Positions 16,190 to 23,559 of a stretch of 35,155 bases of DNA are shown here, one piece after another; positions within the stretch are counted from its first letter, which is position 1; the number at the start of each line of letters is the position of its first letter. Under the pieces are notes generated by a model. That model worked only from the letters and a program-made list of their open reading frames with translations, searched no databases and had not been told where the DNA came from. The DNA comes from Patescibacteria group bacterium (GTDB lineage: Bacteria; Patescibacteriota; Minisyncoccia; Phycocordibacterales; UBA918), in the NCBI GenBank assembly GCA_015485575.1, contig WFTF01000030.1, positions 1 to 35,155 of the forward strand, read 5' to 3'. Made by a program: the position numbers and the translations under genes.

Positions 16190-16195
16190 TATGAT
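16190..16195 (+). promoter_or_regulatory. -10-like element before the 16222 gene
   Basis: TATGAT at 16190-16195 lies 26 bases before ATG 16222 and 11 bases before an in-frame GTG at 16207. No clear -35 is visible. The rest of the 16085-16221 spacer is AT-rich with no other signal I can support. Confidence 0.3.
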
Positions 16196-16221
16196 AAGGT
16201 ACGTTTGTGCAACATAAATAT

Positions 16222-16986
16222 ATGAATAGAAAAGTAATCATCAGCCTGGTTATACTTGCAGTTGTTGGTGCAGGTTTATATATAGCAGGTAAAGGTGCAC
16301 CCGGCACCAATACAGATACCAACATTTCACCAAGTGTGGCAACTGGAGATCCTCTGGAGGCGACACTGACGTTTTATCAAGAATATTTAGCAATCGCACA
16401 GGATCCGTCTGTGGATCCAATCGCTTCCTCGTTGGTGCAGGATAGTCGTTTATCAAAACAGGTACAAAGCTATATAAAAGAGGCGCGTAGCAATGGCGTG
16501 ACGGTAGACCCGGTTTTATGTCAGTCTGAGATACCGGAAAAGGTGCGCGCTAAGGAGATATTTGCAAACGACACGCAAGCAAAAGTGCAAGTTCTAGGTC
16601 GCGGGTCCACTGGGAAGACACCCGAGCAGGCTATGGTGACTCTTGCTGTTGTAGACGGGCAGTGGCAAATTCAGGAGATTGCTTGTCTTTTGGGTGAAAG
16701 TGCACCGGAGCGAGAGTTCACCTTTGATAGAGAAGGGTTTTTACTGAAAAGTGTGCCACCTCCGTTGAATCCGGACTACTGGCACTTGGTATTTGAGGAA
16801 AATGGAGAAAAGGGACATACCGCACCACTTTTCTTTGATGGCAACAGCACCTGTATTGCATTGGATGGTACGGAAAGTGTCTGCGACGAAAGTACGTTTA
16901 CAGATGCGACAAAGGCACGGGTACAGGGCAATATGACTGAAGTTGGAGTAGAGGTGGTACGTGTCACCTTCTTACCAAAGGAATAA
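16222..16986 (+). CDS. Membrane-anchored extracytoplasmic protein, unknown
   Basis: The 254-residue protein has an N-terminal helix (KVIISLVILAVVGAGLYIAG) and a soluble part in two sections. The first (about 40-160) begins TLTFYQEYLAIAQDPSVDP and ends WQIQEIACLLG, a layout like the DUF3828 or NTF2-like helical-plus-strand domains found in anchored proteins. The second (about 165-254) begins EFTFDREGFLLKSVPPPLNPDYWHLVF and has a small strand-rich look with a Cys pair (STCIALDGTESVCDE). Function is unknown. GTG 16207 would add five residues. A terminator follows directly. Confidence 0.65.
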   Translation: MNRKVIISLVILAVVGAGLYIAGKGAPGTNTDTNISPSVATGDPLEATLTFYQEYLAIAQDPSVDPIASSLVQDSRLSKQVQSYIKEARSNGVTVDPVLCQSEIPEKVRAKEIFANDTQAKVQVLGRGSTGKTPEQAMVTLAVVDGQWQIQEIACLLGESAPEREFTFDREGFLLKSVPPPLNPDYWHLVFEENGEKGHTAPLFFDGNSTCIALDGTESVCDESTFTDATKARVQGNMTEVGVEVVRVTFLPKE

Positions 16987-16997
16987 TGTGGATACAT

Positions 16998-17026
16998 AAA
17001 AACTCCTTCGTAAAGAAGGAGTTTTT
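16998..17026 (+). terminator. Rho-independent terminator after the 16222 gene
   Basis: Stem AAAAACTCCTTC (16998-17009) with GAAGGAGTTTTT (17015-17026), five-base loop, ending in a run of five T. It lies 11 bases after the stop codon. Confidence 0.85.
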
Positions 17027-17069
17027 GATTATGGTCTTGTATATGGTGTGATCATGATAGTATGCATGC

Positions 17070-17687
17070 ATGTACGGGGTAGATGTCGCAAGGATACGCA
17101 CTGATGATTTGGATAAGAAGGTGATTGCATACGCTAAGCAGCATACGGGCGTATCGGTACTTGACTGCGGTTGCGGGGGAGGTGGATTGGCGCGGCATCT
17201 GGTTGCATGTGGTGCGTTTGTAACGGGAGTGGATATAGTCAATTATAGTGATGCTTTTGCACGGATACGTCGAGAGTGTGGCTATACACGTTCACAGCTG
17301 CACTTTGTGCATACAGATATGACAGAGATCGGTGAGACCAGATACGATGTCGCCGTGCTCCAGCGAGTGTTGCACTATTTGCCATATGAAAGGGCATTTC
17401 AATTTTTAGTGCATCTACAAGGGTTGTTGAAACATACCCTCTATATTTCTGTCAGTGGACTGGAATCTGACATTGGAAGAAGGTATGCGCATGCAGACAA
17501 GCCACTTTTGGACCGTTTCTGTGTACTGGATCCGTTGGGTGCACGGACATTTGGTATTTACAAACCACTATGCCTTTACACTCCCGAGGAGTTTATAGTC
17601 CTGCTTGTGCAAAGCGGTTACGATATAGAAGAGTGCTGGGTATCGGCATTTGGAAACATAAAAGTGGTATGTAACGTATCTACGTAG
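17070..17687 (+). CDS. Class I SAM-dependent methyltransferase
   Basis: The 205-residue protein has motif I VLDCGCGGGGLARHL (about residues 30-45), motif II FVTGVDIV, a motif III-like region with the acidic HTDMTEIG, and the post-motif YDVAVLQRVLHYLPYERAF. These show a Rossmann-fold methyltransferase, most like small-molecule methyltransferases of the UbiE/Tam type. The C-terminal part (LYTPEEFIVLLVQSGYDIEECWVSAFGNIKVVC) is the usual closing strand pair. The substrate is unknown. A GATAGT element 8 bases before the ATG could give a near-leaderless transcript. Confidence 0.88.
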   Translation: MYGVDVARIRTDDLDKKVIAYAKQHTGVSVLDCGCGGGGLARHLVACGAFVTGVDIVNYSDAFARIRRECGYTRSQLHFVHTDMTEIGETRYDVAVLQRVLHYLPYERAFQFLVHLQGLLKHTLYISVSGLESDIGRRYAHADKPLLDRFCVLDPLGARTFGIYKPLCLYTPEEFIVLLVQSGYDIEECWVSAFGNIKVVCNVST

Positions 17688-17724
17688 CGTTATGACTCAA
17701 AAACAGCTTCCATGGCGACATCTG

Positions 17725-17733
17725 TGGTAGAAT
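17725..17733 (+). promoter_or_regulatory. Extended -10 promoter for the M14 pair
   Basis: TGGTAGAAT (hexamer TAGAAT at 17728-17733) fits an extended -10. It lies about 86 bases before the first M14 gene. No other promoter-like site is as good in the 17688-17819 spacer, which holds no gene. Confidence 0.35.
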
Positions 17734-17819
17734 GTATTAAGCCATGAACAGAACTGCGAGAATACTTCTGGACTGACGAAAAGCGGGGTTATTACTTACA
17801 CTAAAAATCAAGATATATT

Positions 17820-18779
17820 ATGAACATGAAAAATATAGTCATTGCAGTAGTTGCTCTTTCGTTGTTTGTGGGAGGGTTATTTGTTTTTACACAGCAAGTT
17901 ACCTACAACAAACCTGTTTTGGACACGAATAAAGAAAAGCAAACCAAGGAGCCAACAGAGACTGCCACAACCCAAACAGAAGAACGCCAGTTCACAGACC
18001 GTGAGAATGATACCGTTACCTCACAATCACAGGAGGATAACAGCAGGGAGGTTATCGGTACCTCCGCGGGAGGCAATGATATCGTCGCCTACCACTATGG
18101 CTCGGGAGATACGGAGCTACTGTTCATTGGAGGTATACATGCTGGCTATGCGCCAAACACGGTGTTAGTCGCTTATGAGCTTATGGACTACTTGGATAAT
18201 CCCGACGTGATACCCGACGGGGTACGGGTGACGGTGATTCCGACACTAAACCCCGATGGACAAAAAGAAGCACTGGGGACTGCGGGCGCATTTACGCAAG
18301 CTGCAATACCGCAAAATGCAGGCAGTGATGCAACAGGTCGCTTCAACGCAAATAAAGTGGATCTTAACAGAAATTTTGACTGCGCGTGGCAGTCAAAGGG
18401 GGTGTGGAGAAATACACCGGTCAGCGGTGGAATTGCGGCGTTTTCCGAGCCGGAATCAGCAGCACTGCGTGATTATGTGTCACAAAATAAGCCGGATGCG
18501 GTGATTGCCTACTACGCGGCAGCGGGAGGTGTGTATGCCTCTACTTGTAGTGGCACGGTTGATCCAGAAACCATTACTCTAATGCAGCGCTATGCGAATG
18601 CTGCCGGCTATCCCGCACAGGAAGAGTTTGATTACTACGAGGTGACGGGGGATATGGTGAATTGGTTTGCAAAACAGGGTATCCCCGCAATCAGTGTCTT
18701 ATTGTCAGACTACACAAACACCGAATGGTCAAAGAATAAAAAGGGTGTTGAGGCTGTATTATCCCTGTTTTCTCGCTAG
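17820..18779 (+). CDS. M14 carboxypeptidase-like protein lacking catalytic and zinc residues
   Basis: An N-terminal helix (VIAVVALSLFVGGLFVFTQ) and a polar Thr/Gln/Glu-rich linker precede an M14-type domain (about residues 75-319: LLFIGGIHAGY, PTLNPDGQ, DLNRNFDCAW, FSEPESAALRDYV). Aligned with the next gene, the first zinc His is kept (His 107) but the zinc Glu is Ala 111, the second zinc His is Tyr 232, and the catalytic Glu is Leu 294. Hydrolysis by the normal M14 mechanism is therefore very unlikely. The substrate-binding DLNRN segment is intact, so it may bind peptides. It is presumably anchored outside the membrane. ATG 17826 is an alternative start. Confidence 0.85.
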   Translation: MNMKNIVIAVVALSLFVGGLFVFTQQVTYNKPVLDTNKEKQTKEPTETATTQTEERQFTDRENDTVTSQSQEDNSREVIGTSAGGNDIVAYHYGSGDTELLFIGGIHAGYAPNTVLVAYELMDYLDNPDVIPDGVRVTVIPTLNPDGQKEALGTAGAFTQAAIPQNAGSDATGRFNANKVDLNRNFDCAWQSKGVWRNTPVSGGIAAFSEPESAALRDYVSQNKPDAVIAYYAAAGGVYASTCSGTVDPETITLMQRYANAAGYPAQEEFDYYEVTGDMVNWFAKQGIPAISVLLSDYTNTEWSKNKKGVEAVLSLFSR

Positions 18780-18784
18780 AGTAT

Positions 18785-19693
18785 ATGTCTGCAAGAAACG
18801 TACTGATTATACTTGGCATTGTTGCATTGGGGGTGTTGCTTTGGTTCTTGCGTGACAGCACGACGCAAGATATCGCACCGGAAGCATCGGTGCCGGATAT
18901 ACAAACTGAATCTGATGCAAAAGTTGAGCCGGTCTCTACGCAAGAGGTGATAGGAAAATCGGTGGCGGGGCGTCCCATAGAGGCGTACTCTTTTGGTACC
19001 GGACCAAAAGAGTTGTTGTTTGTTGGCGGTATGCATGGCGGATATGAGTGGAACAGCGCGCTTTTGGCGTATACATTTGTGGACTATTTTCGCGCAAATC
19101 CGGATGTGATTCCCGAGGATGTGACCGTACGTATTATTCCCAATATAAATCCCGATGCGACATTTCGCATAACTGGCAAAGAGGGGCGCTTTACAGCGTC
19201 AGACATACCTTCTGAGGCGGACCTGGCACAGGCGCGTTTCAATGCAAACGGTGTAGATCTAAACAGAAACTTTGACTGTAAGTGGCAGCCACAAAGTATG
19301 TGGCGAGGCAGGGTGGTCAGTGCGGGAACGTCTGCTTTTTCCGAGCCGGAATCAGCAGCGTTGCGTGACTATGTTGCACAATACACACCGGAGGCGGTGG
19401 TGTTTTGGCACTCACAGGCAAACAATGTCTACGCTTCGGAGTGTGAAGAGGGTGTGCTACCACAGACGCTTGTGGTGATGCAAACCTATGCTAACGCTGC
19501 AGGGTATGGGGCGGTACCGAGCTTTGACGCGTACCCGATTACCGGGGATGCGGAAGGGTATCTGGCGTCCATAGGTATACCTGCGGTGACGGTGGAGTTA
19601 CAGAATCGTACCTCCATTGATTGGGATAAAAACCTCGCCGGAGTAGAGGCACTGTTCGCACTGTATACCAAACCAAACACACTTGCCCGCTGA
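18785..19693 (+). CDS. M14 family zinc carboxypeptidase-like protein, catalytic residues intact
   Basis: The 302-residue protein has an N-terminal anchor (VLIILGIVALGVLLWFL), a short acidic linker and an M14 domain. Zinc ligands are visible as HGGYE (His 84, Glu 88) and the His in FWHSQ (His 209). The Arg/Asn substrate motif is DLNRNFDCKW, and the catalytic Glu is Glu 271 in VTVELQ. M14 enzymes remove C-terminal residues or cleave amide bonds such as gamma-D-Glu-diaminopimelate in peptidoglycan; which applies here is unknown. It starts 5 bases after its degenerate paralogue, and the two genes share identical stretches, for example 18441-18463 and 19337-19359. It is followed by a shared terminator. 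Confidence 0.88.
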   Translation: MSARNVLIILGIVALGVLLWFLRDSTTQDIAPEASVPDIQTESDAKVEPVSTQEVIGKSVAGRPIEAYSFGTGPKELLFVGGMHGGYEWNSALLAYTFVDYFRANPDVIPEDVTVRIIPNINPDATFRITGKEGRFTASDIPSEADLAQARFNANGVDLNRNFDCKWQPQSMWRGRVVSAGTSAFSEPESAALRDYVAQYTPEAVVFWHSQANNVYASECEEGVLPQTLVVMQTYANAAGYGAVPSFDAYPITGDAEGYLASIGIPAVTVELQNRTSIDWDKNLAGVEALFALYTKPNTLAR

Positions 19694-19710
19694 ATCTGAC
19701 CGGGTCATAT

Positions 19711-19749
19711 AAAAAACACGGAAGATGCGTAGCATCTTCCGTGTTTTTT
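19711..19749. terminator. Bidirectional terminator between convergent genes
   Basis: A perfect 18-bp stem (19711-19728 with 19732-19749, GTA loop) starts with six A and ends with six T. It lies between the M14 gene on the plus strand and the helicase gene on the minus strand and can terminate both. Confidence 0.92.
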
Positions 19750-19761
19750 GTGATTGCACGG

Positions 19762-21042
19762 TTATGTTGCAGGCACGAAGGTAAGTGCTTTCCCACGCTT
19801 GTTTCCGCGACCGGTGCGGCCGATGCGATGGATGTAGTCCTCAAAGGTGTTTGGCAGATCGTAGTTGATTACATGCGTGACGTTGTCTACATGAATGCCC
19901 CGCGCGGCAACGTCGGTAGCAACCAATACGCGTGCGTGACCGCTCTTGAAAGCTTTAAGCGATCGCTGTCGTTGTCCATGACTTTTGTTTCCATGAATAG
20001 ACTCCGCTTTGATGCCGTTTTGTGTCAGCTCCTTGGATAGCTTTTCAACACTGTGTTTCATAGCCCCGAAGATAATCACGCGCTTCAGCTCATCATTTTC
20101 AAACAGCTTTTGCAAAGTGGCGAATTTGTCGTGATGTCCATATGTGACCACATCTTGTTCTATGCTGTTGGTGACCTCTTTTTTCTTCACAGAAACGGTC
20201 ACCGGATTGCGCAGAAAGTCATGGACAATCTTTTGCGCATCACGATTCATGGTTGCGGAGAAAAAGAGCGTCTCACGATCTGTTGGGGTCAAGGATAAGA
20301 TACTCCGCATATCATGAATAAATCCCATATCAAGCATACGGTCGGCTTCATCAAGCACGACCGTAGTCACCTGTGAGGGGTCATACTTTTTCTGGCGTAT
20401 CAGGTCCAAAATACGTCCCGGTGTGGCAATCACAAAGTGATTTTTACGGCGTAGTGACTGTATCTGAGGGCGTATGCTCGTACCTCCCACACAGACTGTT
20501 GAGTAGAGTTTGCAGTTTTTTGAGAGCTTTTTCAGTTCATCTTCAATTTGTATTGCTAACTCACGCGTCGGTGCGAGAATGAGTGTCTGCCGAGCGTATT
20601 CCTTGAGTGTTTTCTCAATTAAAGGAATGAGAAATGCGGCGGTTTTCCCGGTGCCGGTCTCGGCAAGTCCGATAACATCACGTCCCTCAAGAATTTCGGG
20701 AATAATCCGGTCCTGAATGGGCGAGGGAACTGCAATACCCATATCGGTGATGGTGCGTACCAGGCGTCCAGTAAGGCCAAAGGTGCTGAATGTGTGTTTT
20801 GGTGTATAGACTTCCTCTTGCAGTTCAACGGGATTTTTATTTATAAACTGTGAGGGGTCAAAGGTGGGCATGATGCGTCCACTTCTTTTACGTCTGGTAG
20901 ATCTTTTCTGTCCTCTATGGCGTCTGCTATGAGTATTTTCCAAAGCATATCTTCCATTTGAACGAGTGTGTGAACTTGAAAAACGTCGCCGCGCACCCGA
21001 ACGAGAGCTGCTCCGACGAGGTCGGTTTTTTGTTGTATCCAT
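19762..21042 (-). CDS. DEAD-box ATP-dependent RNA helicase
   Basis: The 426-residue protein unwinds short RNA duplexes. It has a very basic Arg/Ser-rich N-terminal extension (residues 1-57), then the helicase core: FSTFGL with a Q motif (PSPIQ), AETGTGKT, PTRELA, TPGR, DEAD, SAT, the HGNKSHGQRQRSLKAF region, ATDVAARGIHV and HRIGRTGRG. It ends soon after the core (ALTFVPAT), so the RNA-binding extension is at the N-terminus rather than the C-terminus as in RhlE or DeaD. The core resembles the RhlE group. TGTATA at 21049-21054 (TATACA on the coding strand) lies six bases before the ATG. An internal ATG at residue 58 is possible, but the upstream start agrees with the promoter. Confidence 0.95.
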   Translation of the reverse strand: MDTTKNRPRRSSSRSGARRRFSSSHTRSNGRYALENTHSRRHRGQKRSTRRKRSGRIMPTFDPSQFINKNPVELQEEVYTPKHTFSTFGLTGRLVRTITDMGIAVPSPIQDRIIPEILEGRDVIGLAETGTGKTAAFLIPLIEKTLKEYARQTLILAPTRELAIQIEDELKKLSKNCKLYSTVCVGGTSIRPQIQSLRRKNHFVIATPGRILDLIRQKKYDPSQVTTVVLDEADRMLDMGFIHDMRSILSLTPTDRETLFFSATMNRDAQKIVHDFLRNPVTVSVKKKEVTNSIEQDVVTYGHHDKFATLQKLFENDELKRVIIFGAMKHSVEKLSKELTQNGIKAESIHGNKSHGQRQRSLKAFKSGHARVLVATDVAARGIHVDNVTHVINYDLPNTFEDYIHRIGRTGRGNKRGKALTFVPAT

Positions 21043-21183
21043 TTATTTTGTATAGTTACGAGAAACGCGCGTTCCTCGGATGGGCGTGCAGGTAGTAATA
21101 TTCAGAGGAGTGTATCATCTGCAGCTTTTTGAGCCCGCACGTTTCAAAAAGGTGCCCATACAATAATACATTCACAGGAAAAG
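21043..21183 (-). promoter_or_regulatory. Spacer upstream of the helicase gene with near-start -10 and hairpins
   Basis: On the minus strand a TATACA hexamer (21049-21054) lies six bases before the helicase ATG. Two inverted repeats sit further up: GAGAAACG with CGTTCCTC (21060-21077, one mismatch) and CTTTTTGA with TCAAAAAG (21125-21132 and 21144-21151). If transcription starts upstream, they would structure the leader RNA, as in cold-shock helicase leaders. This is only a suggestion. Confidence 0.3.
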
Positions 21184-21558
21184 TCAATAGGTTTCTTGTG
21201 TCCGATTCAATATTGAAGCAAAAAGGGGGCGAGTATCCACGTGCCCGTATTGGTTGGATTGCGTATCCCCCTTCTTAACGGATAGGTATAGAAAAAACGC
21301 AAAGTTTATGTAGGGAATAAACATCAACAAAAACCACCAACCGCTCATGTCAAGATCGTGCAATCTGCGCACTGTGAATAATATTTGTGGAATGGTGGAT
21401 AACAGCAGTATAAGCATGAGTTGATTGAACATGCGATATCCAAAACCATTACTCATCACCACAAGGGCAAGTATCACTACCGTGCCGGCGATCAATAACT
21501 GCGCGAGTATAAAGTTTCTGCGACCCATTCTGCCTTTTAAGGGATGTTCGTAGTACAT
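21184..21558 (-). CDS. DUF805 family membrane protein
   Basis: The 124-residue protein starts MYYEHPLKGRMGRRNF, the typical DUF805 N-terminus with a GRxxRxxF core. Hydrophobic helices follow (FILAQLLIAGTVVILALVV and NQLMLILLLSTIPQILFTVRRLHD). The family hallmark RRLHDLDMSGWW leads into FLLMFIPYINFAFFLYLSVKKGDTQSNQYG. It is an integral cytoplasmic-membrane protein; the biochemical role of the family is unknown. I chose ATG at 21558; an upstream GTG at 21579 would extend across TATACT, which looks like the promoter. The stop is TGA. Confidence 0.9.
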   Translation of the reverse strand: MYYEHPLKGRMGRRNFILAQLLIAGTVVILALVVMSNGFGYRMFNQLMLILLLSTIPQILFTVRRLHDLDMSGWWFLLMFIPYINFAFFLYLSVKKGDTQSNQYGHVDTRPLFASILNRTQETY

Positions 21559-21633
21559 AACGGTATAGACAGTATACACTATCTCTTCTTTGAAGTGGGG
21601 TCGGTCTTGCCACCTAAAAGCAAAACACCGTAC

Positions 21634-21894
21634 TTAATCGCTTGCTAAAATTTTTATAGCTTCTTCAATTTGTGTTTCCTTTGCTTTTTTGGGGAGTGCT
21701 TGACAACGGTGTATGTGTTCAAGCACATATTGCTCACTGACCCCCTTCAGTGCGCTGCGCGCGGCCTTTACTTGACTGATGAACGCTTTACAGTCCGTAT
21801 TGGTGCTATCCTGCAGCATGCGCCTGAGTGCTTGTATTTGCCCCTCTGCGCGATTCAGACGGTTGATTAGTTTTTTCTGCGTTTCTCGTCTCAT
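21634..21894 (-). CDS. csoR: CsoR-family copper-sensing transcriptional repressor
   Basis: The 86-residue all-helical protein has the family core RLNRAEGQIQALRRML. The Cu(I) ligands of CsoR form a Cys-His-Cys set spaced 25 and 29 residues after the first Cys. Here these are Cys 35, His 60 and Cys 64 (in EHIHRC), which matches exactly and favours copper over nickel or formaldehyde sensing in this family. Without copper it should bind DNA; copper binding releases it. It is divergent from the RND efflux operon, and the shared region holds a perfect palindrome of the CsoR operator type. ATG 21894 begins MRRETQ as in homologues; longer frames upstream run through the operator. Confidence 0.93.
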   Translation of the reverse strand: MRRETQKKLINRLNRAEGQIQALRRMLQDSTNTDCKAFISQVKAARSALKGVSEQYVLEHIHRCQALPKKAKETQIEEAIKILASD

Positions 21895-21925
21895 TTTTAT
21901 ACGATAGCATATGGGCTTTACTTTG

Positions 21926-21945
21926 TATACCCCATGGGGTATATT
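21926..21945 (+). promoter_or_regulatory. CsoR-type operator overlapping the efflux promoter
   Basis: TATACCCCATGGGGTATA (21926-21943) is a perfect 18-bp palindrome of the TACCCC/GGGGTA type known for CsoR. The -10 hexamer TATATT (21940-21945) overlaps its right end, and the ATG of the adaptor gene follows after seven bases. Bound repressor would block RNA polymerase. The site lies 31 bases from the csoR start, so autoregulation is also likely. Confidence 0.88.
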
Positions 21946-21952
21946 AGTGCGC

Positions 21953-23554
21953 ATGCATATACGAACCATATCATACAAAAAAGTGTTATTTTTCGCTGGT
22001 GGCGTCGGAACGATTTTATTGTTGTTATATTTATTCTTGTTCCAGGCTGCCGCTGTACCAGCACAAAGTGCGATGACTGAGCCGGAACTCTATACCGTCC
22101 GGGCGAGTACGACACTGCCTCTTCCTGTGTCCGGTACAGTGTTGGCCACATCTGAAGTGGTGTTACGTGCGCAAACGGCGGGAACAATTGGTGCGATTTA
22201 TGTAACCGAGGGGCAAATGGTATCTGAAGGCACCTTACTGATTGCGCAAGATGCACCTGTTTTGGCGCAGTCTTTGGAAGTGCAAAAGGCACAAGCGAGA
22301 CTGCAGGAAGCTGCACAAGAAGCGCAGGTTGCGGCACAACAATCGGCTCGGGAGAAGGCAGAGGTGCTCTATGGCGGTGCACTGACGCAAGAGCGCTTGG
22401 AGGGTGATGCTGCGGTAAAGCGTATTGATGAACAAATACAACAGCTTTTGTCAGCTCTGGATGCCGCAGTTTCGAATACTGCTGCCGCTTTGGATTTTTT
22501 GGATGTAAATCGCAGTTACTTATCTGCTGAATCATACGCTACTTACCTGGAGACTGTGACAGCTCTCTACGGTGCTCAAGTGCCACAGTTTGGTACGTCA
22601 GTGAGTTATCGCGATCTTGGTTCGGGTACTGTGTTGCGGCAAATTGCCGAAGCTCAACAGGCTGCTGCTCCAAATGCAGACACTGTATTGCGCCTTGCCA
22701 GGGAGCTTGATGTCCAGATGCAAAAATTACAATCGGTGTTTATTGACAGCGAAGATTCATTTTTTGATCAACGGGTGTTGGATGTACAGAGTGGGACGTA
22801 TGCACAGTATTTATTACAGCGTACGGCCATAACGACATCGCAAGCACAGTTACGCAGCGGCGTGTCAGCTTTGCAGACACTGCTTGATGCAGCAATGGAG
22901 ACTCAGGAACGTTCCGACAGACAACATCGCCTGGCACAAATAGACAGGTTGGGAGCGGAGACGCAAGAAGCATATGCACGAGAAGTCGCCACGTATACAA
23001 ATAACGTCAATCAGGCGCAGTTGGGTGTGGTGCGTGCGCAGTACGGTCTTTCACGCAACTTTTCTCCTTTTGATGGTGTGGTGCGTGACGTATATGTGGA
23101 GCGTGGTGAGTATGTGCAGCCAGGCAGCGCACTTTTGAGTTTGTATGATGTTTCCGGATACGAATTGTCTGTACGGGTACCTGCTGATGTGTCGGACCGC
23201 CTTGCCCAGGGACAAGTATTTTTGGTAAACGATATGATTGCGGGCTATGTAGACCGATTTTCTCCCATTTTGAAAAACGGTGGTGTCACCGTATACATAC
23301 AACTGCTTCCCGATATTGCAAGAGTTGGAGAGGTGCTATCAGGTACGCTGCTGCTTGATGTCTCTTCGCAGGAGTTCATATATGCGATACCTAGAGCATA
23401 TATTGATTTCACCAACACCGGCCCGGAATTGCTCGGCTTGTCAGGAAGGCGTTATCCAGTACGTATCATGCAAGATATGTCCGATCTGCTGTATGTACAG
23501 AGTGTAGGTGAAATAGGTGAAGCATTGCAACCAATGCCCCGCATTAGACTGTAA
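21953..23554 (+). CDS. RND efflux periplasmic-adaptor-type (HlyD/MFP) subunit
   Basis: The 533-residue protein has an N-terminal membrane helix (VLFFAGGVGTILLLLYLFLF). The first half of a lipoyl-like domain follows (SGTVLATSEVVLRAQTAGTIGAIYVTEGQMVSEGTLL). A long Ala/Gln/Glu-rich coiled-coil region (about residues 105-360) comes next, then the second lipoyl half (FSPFDGVVRDVYVERGEYVQPGSALLSLYD) and beta-barrel domains. This is the standard membrane-fusion adaptor layout. The coiled coil is longer than usual and interrupted. ATG 21953 directly follows the operator-promoter. The permease starts five bases after its stop. In a CPR cell without a classical outer membrane the partner outside is unclear. 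Confidence 0.9.
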   Translation: MHIRTISYKKVLFFAGGVGTILLLLYLFLFQAAAVPAQSAMTEPELYTVRASTTLPLPVSGTVLATSEVVLRAQTAGTIGAIYVTEGQMVSEGTLLIAQDAPVLAQSLEVQKAQARLQEAAQEAQVAAQQSAREKAEVLYGGALTQERLEGDAAVKRIDEQIQQLLSALDAAVSNTAAALDFLDVNRSYLSAESYATYLETVTALYGAQVPQFGTSVSYRDLGSGTVLRQIAEAQQAAAPNADTVLRLARELDVQMQKLQSVFIDSEDSFFDQRVLDVQSGTYAQYLLQRTAITTSQAQLRSGVSALQTLLDAAMETQERSDRQHRLAQIDRLGAETQEAYAREVATYTNNVNQAQLGVVRAQYGLSRNFSPFDGVVRDVYVERGEYVQPGSALLSLYDVSGYELSVRVPADVSDRLAQGQVFLVNDMIAGYVDRFSPILKNGGVTVYIQLLPDIARVGEVLSGTLLLDVSSQEFIYAIPRAYIDFTNTGPELLGLSGRRYPVRIMQDMSDLLYVQSVGEIGEALQPMPRIRL

Positions 23555-23559
23555 CAGCT

